Shown here in pieces: positions 25,089-32,646 of a stretch of 64,000 nt of DNA. The first letter of the stretch is position 1; each line of letters begins with the position of its first letter. Both the position numbers and the translations under genes were made by a program. The notes beneath the pieces were generated by a model, which saw only the letters and a program-made list of their open reading frames with translations, did not search any database and was not told the DNA's origin. This DNA comes from Sphingomonas sp. (GTDB taxonomy: Bacteria > Pseudomonadota > Alphaproteobacteria > Sphingomonadales > Sphingomonadaceae), in contig NZ_JAFKLZ010000002.1 in the NCBI RefSeq assembly GCF_017304615.1, forward strand, positions 496,001 to 560,000, written 5' to 3'.

Positions 25089-27302
25089 ATGCCAAGGGCT
25101 CGCTTGACCATCGCAATCCTCTGCTCGACCGCAGTCTTGGCGCTAGCCGTCACCAGCCCGGTCTCGGCCCAGGTCGAAGGCAAGACCAACCAGCAGTGGT
25201 TCCCCGACCTGCTGGATCTCAGCCCGCTCCGCCAGGATGCTGCGAAGTCAGATCCAATGGGCGGCGACTACGATTATCGGCGGCAGGTCGAGACGCTCGA
25301 TGTTGCGGCGTTGAAGAAGGACATCGGGAAGGTTCTGACGACGTCGCAGCCTTGGTGGCCGTCAGACTATGGCAACTATGGGCCGTTCTTCATTCGAATG
25401 GCGTGGCACAGCGCCGGGACCTATCGGCAGGCCGACGGCCGGGGTGGCGCCGGCGGGGCGCAACAGCGTTTCGAGCCGCTCAATAGCTGGCCCGACAATG
25501 TAAATCTCGACAAGGCGCGGCGCCTGCTTTGGCCGATAAAGCAGAAATACGGGTCGAAGATCAGCTGGTCTGATCTGATGGAGCTGACCGGGAACGTCTC
25601 CCTCGAGCAGATGGGATTCAAGACGCTCGGCTTCGCCTTCGGCCGTCGCGACGAGTGGGAGGCGGACCAGACCTACTGGGGTCCTGAGACGAAGATGCTG
25701 GCCGATCGGCGCCACACCGCGCCCGGCGTCATCAAGAAGCCGCTAGCCGCGTCGCAGATGGGACTCATCTATGTCAATCCGGAAGGCCCGAACGGGACGC
25801 CCGACCCGCTTGCCGCCGCGAAGGAAATTCGCGCCACCTTTGGCAACATGGGTATGAACGACGAGGAGACTGTCGCCCTGATCGCGGGTGGGCACACGTT
25901 CGGCAAGGCGCACGGCGCCCGCCCCAAGACGTGCGTCGGGGATGCGCCGAGCGCGGCCGGTATCGAGAAGCAGGGCCTGGGCTGGGAAAGCGGGTGCGGG
26001 ACGGGAACAGGGGCTGACGCGGTGGGCTCGGGACTGGAAGGCGCCTGGACCAGTCAGCCAGCCAAGTTCACCCACGAGTATCTGTCGAACCTGTTCGATA
26101 ACGACTGGGTGTTGACGAAGAGCCCGGCCGGGGCCAGCCAGTGGCGACCCAAGGTTCTGTCGGCAAGCACGATGACGCCAGATGCCACGGACCCGTCCAG
26201 GAAGCATCCGTTGATGATGTTCACCACCGATCTGGCGCTCAAGATGGACCCCACGTATCGGGCGATCGCATTGCGCTACAAGAACGATCCGACGGCGTTC
26301 GACAAGGCCTGGGCGGCGGCGTGGTTCAAGCTGATCCACCGCGATATGGGCCCGCGACGTTTCTATCTCGGCAACGAGATCCCGGCGCAGGAATTTTCCT
26401 GGCAGGATCCCCTCCCCGCAGCGCCCGGCAAGGTCATAGGCGACGCCGAGGTCAAGCGTATCAAGAGGATGGTCCTCGATTCGGGGGTCAGCGACGCGGC
26501 GCTCATCAGGACCGCTTGGGCCTCCGCCGCGAGCTACCGCAAGACCGACATGCGGGGTGGCGCGAACGGCGGGCGCGTGCGGCTCGAGCCGCAAATCCAC
26601 TGGCTCGCGAATTCTCCGCAAGAACTCGTGGCTGTGCTGCAACGGCTCGCGGTCATCCGACAGGACTTCAACCGCGACGGCGGGCCGGACGTGTCGCTCG
26701 CGGATTTGATCGTCCTCGCCGGCGACGCCGCGATCGAACATGCGGCCGCAGAACGCGGTTTCAAGGTCGATGTGCCGTTCGTCGCCGGGCGGGTAGATGC
26801 GACGCAAGAGCAGACCGACATCAGCGGATATACGGCGATGGAACCCACGGCCGACGGCTTCCGCAATTATTACGATCCAGCCGACAGGCTTTCACCGACC
26901 GATGCCTTGGTCGAGCGCGCTTATTTGCTCGACCTGTCGGTTCCGGAGATGACAGTGCTGGTCGGCGGAATGCGCGCGTTGAGCGCCAATTCGGGCAACT
27001 CGTCCGTCGGGGTGCTGACGACCCGGCCGGGCACGCTGAGCAACGACTTTTTCGTCAACCTGCTCGACATGCGGACCGTCTGGACGAAGTCGACGACAAG
27101 CCCGGCGCTCTACGAAGGCAGGGATCGCGCCTCGGGTCGGATGCGATGGACAGCGTCGCCCGTCGACTTGATCTTCGGGTCCAACTCCGAACTTCGCGCT
27201 GTTGCCGAGGTCTATGCCCAGGACGACGCCCAGCAGAAATTCGTGACGGACTTCGTCATCGCGTGGAACAAGGTCATGAACAATGATCTCCGACCCAGAT
27301 AG
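25089..27302 (+). CDS. katG: Catalase-peroxidase KatG with signal peptide (periplasmic)
   Basis: The ATG at 25089 has GGAG 8 bases upstream. The 737-residue product starts with a signal peptide ([20 protein letters not shown]...VSA, cleavage near residue 27) and then the full two-domain KatG. Distal haem residues Arg103, Trp106 and His107 lie in [14 protein letters not shown], the crosslink tyrosine in [10 protein letters not shown], the crosslink Met in [13 protein letters not shown] and the proximal His in [12 protein letters not shown]. The C-terminal domain ([11 protein letters not shown] onward) is the usual haem-less repeat. It removes H2O2, here in the periplasm, so it protects the envelope. 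Divergent from the two-component operon. Confidence 0.95.
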   Translation: MPRARLTIAILCSTAVLALAVTSPVSAQVEGKTNQQWFPDLLDLSPLRQDAAKSDPMGGDYDYRRQVETLDVAALKKDIGKVLTTSQPWWPSDYGNYGPFFIRMAWHSAGTYRQADGRGGAGGAQQRFEPLNSWPDNVNLDKARRLLWPIKQKYGSKISWSDLMELTGNVSLEQMGFKTLGFAFGRRDEWEADQTYWGPETKMLADRRHTAPGVIKKPLAASQMGLIYVNPEGPNGTPDPLAAAKEIRATFGNMGMNDEETVALIAGGHTFGKAHGARPKTCVGDAPSAAGIEKQGLGWESGCGTGTGADAVGSGLEGAWTSQPAKFTHEYLSNLFDNDWVLTKSPAGASQWRPKVLSASTMTPDATDPSRKHPLMMFTTDLALKMDPTYRAIALRYKNDPTAFDKAWAAAWFKLIHRDMGPRRFYLGNEIPAQEFSWQDPLPAAPGKVIGDAEVKRIKRMVLDSGVSDAALIRTAWASAASYRKTDMRGGANGGRVRLEPQIHWLANSPQELVAVLQRLAVIRQDFNRDGGPDVSLADLIVLAGDAAIEHAAAERGFKVDVPFVAGRVDATQEQTDISGYTAMEPTADGFRNYYDPADRLSPTDALVERAYLLDLSVPEMTVLVGGMRALSANSGNSSVGVLTTRPGTLSNDFFVNLLDMRTVWTKSTTSPALYEGRDRASGRMRWTASPVDLIFGSNSELRAVAEVYAQDDAQQKFVTDFVIAWNKVMNNDLRPR

Positions 27303-27379
27303 TCGAAGCCGTCCCCTCCCGAACCTTGCGCGCGCGTGACGGCCGCGGCTCCCGAGGTTGACGCAAGGCCAACCGACGC

Positions 27380-28081
27380 GTGACCTGGCGGCGCATGGCG
27401 CCCGCTCGCGCGTCGGACCGCAGCTGGGGAGTCGGCCGGTGGCTTGCACCGCCGCGCTTCCTGCTCTTCTTCGCGTGCGCTACGGGGGGCACCACGCTCT
27501 TTGCTCAGAGCGCCGATCTCCGACACGCGCTGCTCGGCGGCTTCGATCTCGGCTCAGTCGTGTTCCTCTGCTCGCTATGGCCGCTGTCGCGGATCCGTGC
27601 TGCCGCGGCCATGCGGCGGCAGGCGGCCGCCAACGATGCCAACCGGGCCGTGCTGCTGTTGCTCGCTGCACTCATAATGCTTGCCGTCCTCGGCGCGCTT
27701 GCAGTCGAGCTTGCGGCCAAGCAAGCTCACTCGTCGCCAGCGATCGGACTGATCATCGCCACGCTTCTGTGCAGCTGGCTCTTCACCAATTCTATCTTCG
27801 CGCTCCACTATGCGCACAGCTACTATCAGGTGGGACCTGACGGCGGCGATGCCGGCGGCATCGCGTTCCCCGGCGCGGCCGAGCCGTTCTTCTGGGAATT
27901 CGTGTATTTCGCGTTCTGCCTCGGCATGACATTCCAGACGTCGGACACCGACATAACGTCGACGCGCGTGCGCAAGGTCGCAACGCTCCACGCGATGATG
28001 GCCTTTATCTTCAGCATCGGCGTCATCGCCTTTACCATCAACGTGCTCGGCAGCAGTGGCACCGTTGCCGCGGCAAGCTAG
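27380..28081 (+). CDS. DUF1345-family membrane protein
   Basis: The 233-residue protein has about five hydrophobic helices and ends in MMAFIFSIGVIAFTINVLGS. The motif FFWEFVYFAFCLGMTFQTSDTDI is characteristic of DUF1345. The start may be the GTG at 27380 or the ATG at 27395. It lies 77 bases after katG on the same strand and is probably in the same transcript. DUF1345 function is not established; proximity to katG and PIMT suggests a stress role, by inference only. Confidence 0.8.
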   Translation: MTWRRMAPARASDRSWGVGRWLAPPRFLLFFACATGGTTLFAQSADLRHALLGGFDLGSVVFLCSLWPLSRIRAAAAMRRQAAANDANRAVLLLLAALIMLAVLGALAVELAAKQAHSSPAIGLIIATLLCSWLFTNSIFALHYAHSYYQVGPDGGDAGGIAFPGAAEPFFWEFVYFAFCLGMTFQTSDTDITSTRVRKVATLHAMMAFIFSIGVIAFTINVLGSSGTVAAAS

Positions 28082-28381
28082 CGGGGAGGAGCTTGGACCG
28101 CGCTAGCGTGTGCGTTGGCTCTGATCACCCGGATCGGCAAACTCTTCCCCTTGGCTACGGGGGCGTGGCTGTGGGGCCGCCGCGCCTAGCTTCTTCGGAT
28201 CCGATGCGCTGCTGACGAGGACCAACCGCAATGGTGGCGGGGCAGCACGACGATGCTGACCGACACGGTCGTCGCCCGCACTAACTTTCGATTCCGCGCG
28301 AGATTGACCTGCGGACAAACCATCTGGTGGCGTCCTGGCTTCGAGAGGAACGCGTCTGTTCTTGAAACTGCGGAGGTATCG

Positions 28382-29209
28382 TTGACGGCGCGTTTCGATG
28401 CGTTGCTCGCAAGGTTTATCGAGATGGGGCACGACCTGGGGATGGCGGCCGAGCTCGAAACAGGCTCGATGCCCTCCCACTCGGAAGGTTGGCCGCTCAG
28501 TCCAGGCTACGATGGGGAGACCCTCCTGGCGTGGGCGTGCGCCCAACCGACCTCGCCGTCCGAACGCCGGAGGCAGTTATTGCAGCTGATCTGGAACCGG
28601 TTGTCCGCCGATACGAGTTTGGACCATACGGATCTCAGGCGGGCGCTGGCGGCAATGGGGTCAGTGCCGAGGGAACGATTTGTCCCGATCGAGTTCGCGC
28701 CATTGGCGTATTTGCCGATGGCGGGCGACATCGGCCACGGGCAGTCGATCTCAAATCCGATCGTGGTTGCGGCAATGACGGCGGCGGCCGGCATTACAGC
28801 CGGCTCATCTGTGCTCGATGTAGGGACGGGCAGCGGATATCAGGCAGCCGTTCTTGCTGAACTCGCATCGTCGGTCGTCTCAATCGAGGTCATTTCGGAA
28901 CTCGCCGATTCAGCACGAACCAGATTGAGCGATTTGGGCTACGACCGAGTTCGCGTAGAGACCGGCGACGGAAGTTTGGGGAGCCCCTGCATGGCACCAT
29001 TCGATGCCATTGTCGTCGCCGCCGGCGCGGCGGCTGCGCCCCCGCCGTTGGTGGCGCAGCTAAAAATTGGCGGTCGACTTGTGATGCCGATCGGCTCGGT
29101 TGGTGCCGAGGAATTGATCGTGACAACCAGGTCAGCAGGCGATGTGACTATGGAGTCGTTGGGGCCCGTGCAATTCGTTCCGATGAGAGGGTCGTTCGGC
29201 CGACCGTAG
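28382..29209 (+). CDS. pcm: Protein-L-isoaspartate O-methyltransferase (PIMT), cytoplasmic type
   Basis: The TTG at 28382 is preferred because a strong ribosome binding site (GGAGGTATCG) lies directly before it; an in-frame ATG at 28253 would add 43 residues of no clear value. The 275-residue product contains an N-terminal extension of about 75 residues and a PCMT domain with RERFVPIEFAPLAYL, the SAM motif VLDVGTGSGYQAAVLAELA, IEVISELADSARTRL and [19 protein letters not shown]. It methylates isoaspartyl residues to start their repair. Unlike the second PIMT at 49464, it has no signal peptide. Confidence 0.85.
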   Translation: MTARFDALLARFIEMGHDLGMAAELETGSMPSHSEGWPLSPGYDGETLLAWACAQPTSPSERRRQLLQLIWNRLSADTSLDHTDLRRALAAMGSVPRERFVPIEFAPLAYLPMAGDIGHGQSISNPIVVAAMTAAAGITAGSSVLDVGTGSGYQAAVLAELASSVVSIEVISELADSARTRLSDLGYDRVRVETGDGSLGSPCMAPFDAIVVAAGAAAAPPPLVAQLKIGGRLVMPIGSVGAEELIVTTRSAGDVTMESLGPVQFVPMRGSFGRP

Positions 29210-29321
29210 ACGCTTCCCCTTTAACGTTTGCGCTGCCTTTGCTCGATGCTACCTTCGAGGGCGCTCCAAGAATTGGCCCAGTCCCGTTATGGCTGCGGCA
29301 TAACCATGGACAGTCTGCCCG

Positions 29322-29720
29322 CTATGGCGCTGGATCTGAAACTCCCACGACGGTGACGGACGCTATCGACGTTGCGCGATCGGTCCTGAGCAACGCCCGA
29401 AAGTAGGCCAGGTGGAACCGGCGGGCGATGAAGTCCCCCCACGGAGCGTCGGTGCTCGCCACGATGCGGCCTTCGGAGTCCCGGCCGACCAAATGGAGAT
29501 GGCCTCGAACCCGCCCGCGTTGCCCTTCCGCTCTCTTGACGTCGCCACCGACGACGAGGCCTTCGGTCTCGGCCCTCGCCCAGGTTCTCACGACGACAAC
29601 GGGCTGCCCCGGCACGAGCAGCATCTGGCCGCGGAAAGCGCGTTGCGACGCGCAGCCGCCGAACGACAGGCTCGCGGACGCGGCGCCGGCCAGCAAGCAT
29701 ATTCTCCATGATCTGCGCAT
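29322..29720 (-). CDS. Small lipoprotein
   Basis: The 132-residue product begins MRRSWRICLLAGAASASLSF followed by a lipobox GGC (LSFGGCAS) at about residue 23, so it should be acylated by Lgt, cleaved by LspA and carried to an envelope membrane. The mature part has repeated beta-type stretches (LLVPGQPVVVVRTWARAETEG, GRVRGHLHLVGRDSEGRI, FHLAYFRALL) and is unrelated to any family I recognise. It is divergent from the lgt-like gene 220 bases away, an intriguing pairing. Confidence 0.7.
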   Translation of the reverse strand: MRRSWRICLLAGAASASLSFGGCASQRAFRGQMLLVPGQPVVVVRTWARAETEGLVVGGDVKRAEGQRGRVRGHLHLVGRDSEGRIVASTDAPWGDFIARRFHLAYFRALLRTDRATSIASVTVVGVSDPAP

Positions 29721-29940
29721 AGCGGGTCCTTGGGACCGGCATCCGTGCCGGCCGGTCGATCTACCATCGCCGGACTGTCGTTAGAAGCGCAGGCCGCGTG
29801 AGCGAGCAAGGGGATAGTGCGCCCGCCGTCACCGACTTGAGCGTTCGGGTCGGGGGCCGTAATGCGACCCGGCAGCCCGTTGGCGTTTCTGAGCGCGATC
29901 CCGTGCCGCAACTGCCAATCCATCGCTCATGGAAGAACCT

Positions 29941-30792
29941 ATGCCGCCGTCAGGCAACCATCTGAACTTCGCGGACCTCCACCTGAACCCGATCGCGCTC
30001 TCTCTCGGGCCGCTGGACATCCGGTGGTATTCGATCGCCTACATTGCCGGAATCGCCGCGGGCGGGTGGTATCTGCTGCGCCTGCTCGCGCAGCCTGCCG
30101 CGCCCATGGTCCGTCGGCAGGTCGAGGACCTCGTGTTCTACGCGACGCTGGGCGTGATCCTCGGTGGGCGGTTGGGCTACGCCGTCTTCTACGATCCCGG
30201 GATGTTCATCCATCCACTCGCGCTTCTTCGGCTGTGGGACGGCGGGATGTCGTTCCACGGCGGTGCGCTCGGCGTCTCGCTCGGCATCGCCTTCTTCTCG
30301 AGGCGGCATGGCCTTAGCTGGCTCCGGGTGCACGACTATGTCGCATGCTGCGCGCCCCTGGGATTGCTCTTCGGGCGCCTCGCGAACTTTGTTAACGGCG
30401 AGCTGTGGGGAAAGCCTTCCGACGTGCCCTGGGCGATCGTCTTCCCCAGGTCGGGCGACGGTCTGGCACGTCATCCGAGCCAGCTCTACGAGGCCGGCCT
30501 CGAGGGCCTCGCGCTGTTCGCGCTCCTCGCCTTCCTGTTCTGGCGCACGGATGCCCGGCGCAGGCCGGGCGCCTTGGTGGGCGCGTTCCTGATCGGCTAC
30601 GGTCTGGCCCGCTTCACGGTCGAGTTCTTTCGCGAACCCGATGCGCAGCTTGTCCAGTTCGCCGCGCGGACCGGGCTGCACATGGGCCAGTGGCTGACCG
30701 TCCCGATGGTCGTCGCCGGGCTCTGGCTGATCGGCACGGCGGGACGACGGACCCCCGTCAGCGTCGCCTCGCCTGACGAACCCGGCGGCTGA
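29941..30792 (+). CDS. lgt: Prolipoprotein diacylglyceryl transferase
   Basis: The ATG at 29941 is preferred to that at 29929 because GGAAG lies 5-6 bases upstream. The 283-residue inner-membrane enzyme has about seven helices with the Lgt signatures [17 protein letters not shown] (essential His-Gly-Gly), [15 protein letters not shown] (conserved Arg and Asn) and [14 protein letters not shown]. It transfers diacylglycerol from phosphatidylglycerol to the lipobox Cys of lipoproteins. Core genomes encode lgt elsewhere, so this is probably a second copy; the adjacent lipoprotein supports a dedicated pairing. Confidence 0.9.
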   Translation: MPPSGNHLNFADLHLNPIALSLGPLDIRWYSIAYIAGIAAGGWYLLRLLAQPAAPMVRRQVEDLVFYATLGVILGGRLGYAVFYDPGMFIHPLALLRLWDGGMSFHGGALGVSLGIAFFSRRHGLSWLRVHDYVACCAPLGLLFGRLANFVNGELWGKPSDVPWAIVFPRSGDGLARHPSQLYEAGLEGLALFALLAFLFWRTDARRRPGALVGAFLIGYGLARFTVEFFREPDAQLVQFAARTGLHMGQWLTVPMVVAGLWLIGTAGRRTPVSVASPDEPGG

Positions 30793-30893
30793 CCGCAATC
30801 AACTGCGCCCGGGCAGGCGCGTTTCACCAAGCCGAAAGTCTCGGCCTAGGAGATGATGCTGACCGCGTTCCGACCGGTCTGGCCAGCCGCGAC

Positions 30894-31201
30894 TTAGTCC
30901 GACTTGTCGGGGGTTGATTGGTGGAGGGGAAGGCTGTCCTCGCCGGAGAACAATCGATCGAGCCGCAGACGCGTGGTCCGCCTGAACTCTTCCTTCGAGA
31001 TCGATCCGGGCCTCGAGAGCGCGAGGTCGTTCGCGATGGCGTTCTTGATGCGATCGACCGCCGCCTCGTCGAGCACCCCGGCGCGAACGAGCTCGGCGGA
31101 GAGTTGGAGGAGGCCGACCGCGGTCCCGTGGGCTCGAGGCCGACGAAACCGACGAGATCGTGGACCTGCTTGGTTCTCCGGCAAATCTCGGTGATCCGCA
31201 T
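30894..31201 (-). pseudogene. Small hypothetical protein with one frameshift
   Basis: The ATG at 31199-31201 begins MRITEICRRTKQVHDLVGFV. After GLEPTG the frame is lost; one base is missing near 31110, after which VGLLQLSAELVRAGVLDEAA and IKNAIANDLALSRP continue to the stop at 30894. Together these make about 102 residues of a helical protein. A 34-nt inverted copy of its start region lies at 32558-32591, on the other side of tnpB. The 308-base span is consistent with a 1-base deletion. The family is not recognised. Confidence 0.5.
31168..31201 (-). repeat. Inverted repeat arm flanking tnpB (right side)
   Basis: This 34-nt segment, read on the minus strand, matches 32558-32591 on the plus strand at 27 of 34 positions, including the uninterrupted GATTTGCCGGA. 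It contains the start of the frameshifted small protein. IS200/IS605-type elements do not have inverted repeat ends, so this is not a transposon end in the usual sense. Confidence 0.55.
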
Positions 31202-31229
31202 TGCGGCGCAATCCGTGCCAGATCTCGAG

Positions 31230-31248
31230 CATCGGGTTGATCCCGATG
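31230..31248 (-). promoter_or_regulatory. Hairpin at right end of tnpB element
   Basis: Perfect 7-base stem CATCGGG / CCCGATG with a 5-base loop, 56 bases downstream of the tnpB stop. Subterminal hairpins like this are where TnpA binds in related elements. Confidence 0.5.
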
Positions 31249-31298
31249 ACGAGGGTTCCGAGAGCACGCACGCCGTGACCGGCCACGTTGCGCTCCCC

Positions 31299-31316
31299 GA
31301 GGGATTAAACCCCCTC
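31299..31316 (-). promoter_or_regulatory. Hairpin overlapping tnpB stop codon
   Basis: Perfect 5-base stem GAGGG / CCCTC with an 8-base loop containing the TAA stop of tnpB (31305-31307). Part of the structured right end. Confidence 0.55.
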
Positions 31317-32468
31317 GCTTGCCTTCGCAAGGCCGCGCGCCAGGACGTTCCTGGCCGCGTTCCAGTCGCGGTCGAGGACTAGTCCGCAAGCGGTGCAGCT
31401 ATGTGTTCTGACGCTCAGCGTCTTTGGCACGCGCGCGCCGCAGCCCGAGCAGTCCTGCGACGTGTAGCGTGCGTTCACCTTGATCAGCCGACCTCCGGAT
31501 CGCTCCGCCTTGTAAGTCAGCAACTGGATGAGCTTGCCCATCCCGGTGTCATGGATCGAGCGGTTGAGGCCGCTCTTCGCTTTAACGTTGGCCCCCGGTT
31601 TTTCAACGCTACCCTTTGCGCTACGCACCATGTTCCGCAGCGCCAGATTTTCGACCACGATGGTTGAGTAGAAGCGTGCCGCGACGGCCGTGACCTTGTG
31701 CAGATGCGTCGCCCGGGCATTAGCGACCCGTTCGTTCAGTCGCGCGAGCCTCGCGCGCGCCTTCAGTCGCCGGCGCGAGCCGCGTCTGCAGCGCGCCAGG
31801 GCGCGCTGAGCACGTGTCATGGCGGCAGCATTGCGCCTGCCCGGCTGGGCATTCAGGAACTTAATGCCGTCGGACAGAGTGGCGAGGCTTTCCACGCCGG
31901 CGTCGATCCCGACCGCGCCGCCGGTGCCGGAGTGGGTCTCGATTACCGCGCCGGTCTCGATCGCGATGTTGAGGAACCAACGCCGCCCCTTGCGCGTCAG
32001 CGATGCCCGCTTCGGAACCGCGTCCAATGGCAGCGGGCGATGCATGTTGATCCGGATCGGGCGGTCGAACCCCTTGAGCGACAGTCGGTCACCCGTGATT
32101 CGGATCCCGCGCCACTCCGCCAAGCCGAAGGTGCGCCAGCGAGCGTAGGACCGGAACCTCGGAAATCCGGCGGTGCCGCCCTTCTTCACGCGCGCGAAGA
32201 AGCTCTGCATCGCCTTGTCTAGCTCGGCGAGCGTCCAGCGTCCCATGGTAACCGGACCGGCACCAGGGCCCAATGGATCATCGGACCTGATCGCCGTCAG
32301 TGACTTCATCTGGTCGAACTTGGTGATGGACTTGCCCGCCTTGCGCCAAGCACCGATCCGTTCCTCGAGCGCCGCGTTGTAGAGCTGCCGCTCCCGCTCG
32401 AGCGCCGCCTCCAGCAGACGGTGCTGGGCGCGCGTGGGGCGTATGAGGTAGGTCCAGGTCAGGATCAC
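31305..32468 (-). mobile_element. tnpB: Lone TnpB (OrfB) RNA-guided nuclease element, IS200/IS605-like
   Basis: The 387-residue protein has the N-terminal OrfB helix-turn-helix region, then the RuvC-like nuclease with the three acidic residues: Asp in GIDAGVESL (about 188), Glu in VVENLALRN (about 273) and Asp in DRDWNAARNVLARG (about 365). A zinc finger between the second and third has CSGCG and CTACG. All key residues are intact, so an active RNA-guided nuclease is possible. No tnpA (Y1 transposase) is present, so movement would need a helper. The frame starts with ATG at 32468 and has no frameshift. Its right end is structured. Confidence 0.85.
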
Positions 32469-32532
32469 ATCGGATCAATTGCGCCGACAGGGTTAACGAC
32501 TCATCCATCCCCGCGGGCCTTGAACCTGAAAC

Positions 32533-32555
32533 GTCGGAGCGGTTCTTACGCTGAC
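32533..32555 (+). promoter_or_regulatory. Possible left-end hairpin of tnpB element
   Basis: An imperfect hairpin GTCGGAGCG-gttctta-CGCTGAC 65 bases upstream of the tnpB start. It is a candidate left-end subterminal palindrome; unproven. Confidence 0.25.
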
Positions 32556-32557
32556 AG

Positions 32558-32591
32558 CTGCCGATCAACCCGATTTGCCGGAACACCAAGC
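32558..32591 (+). repeat. Inverted repeat arm flanking tnpB (left side)
   Basis: Matches 31168-31201 (minus) at 27 of 34 positions. Translated, it gives LPINPICRNTKLDC, similar to MRITEICRRTKQVH of the frameshifted small protein. It is likely a decayed copy of that gene's start, in inverted orientation. Confidence 0.5.
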
Positions 32592-32646
32592 TCGACTGCT
32601 TACACCTCTCAAACCACTTGATGCCGACCCACCACCAGCGTCTCGA

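Larger units (their letters stand above)
31225..31420 (-). ncRNA. Candidate omega RNA / right-end region of tnpB element
   Basis: In IS200/IS605-type elements the guide RNA of TnpB is encoded across the 3' end of tnpB and the element's right end. Two stable hairpins lie here on the minus strand: GAGGG/CCCTC at 31299-31316, overlapping the tnpB stop, and CATCGGG-atcaa-CCCGATG at 31230-31248. This is a positional prediction; the element boundary and the guide start were not determined. Confidence 0.35.

Noticed and set aside
25743-26807. Minus-strand frame inside katG
   Set aside because: The plus strand encodes an intact catalase-peroxidase across this region.
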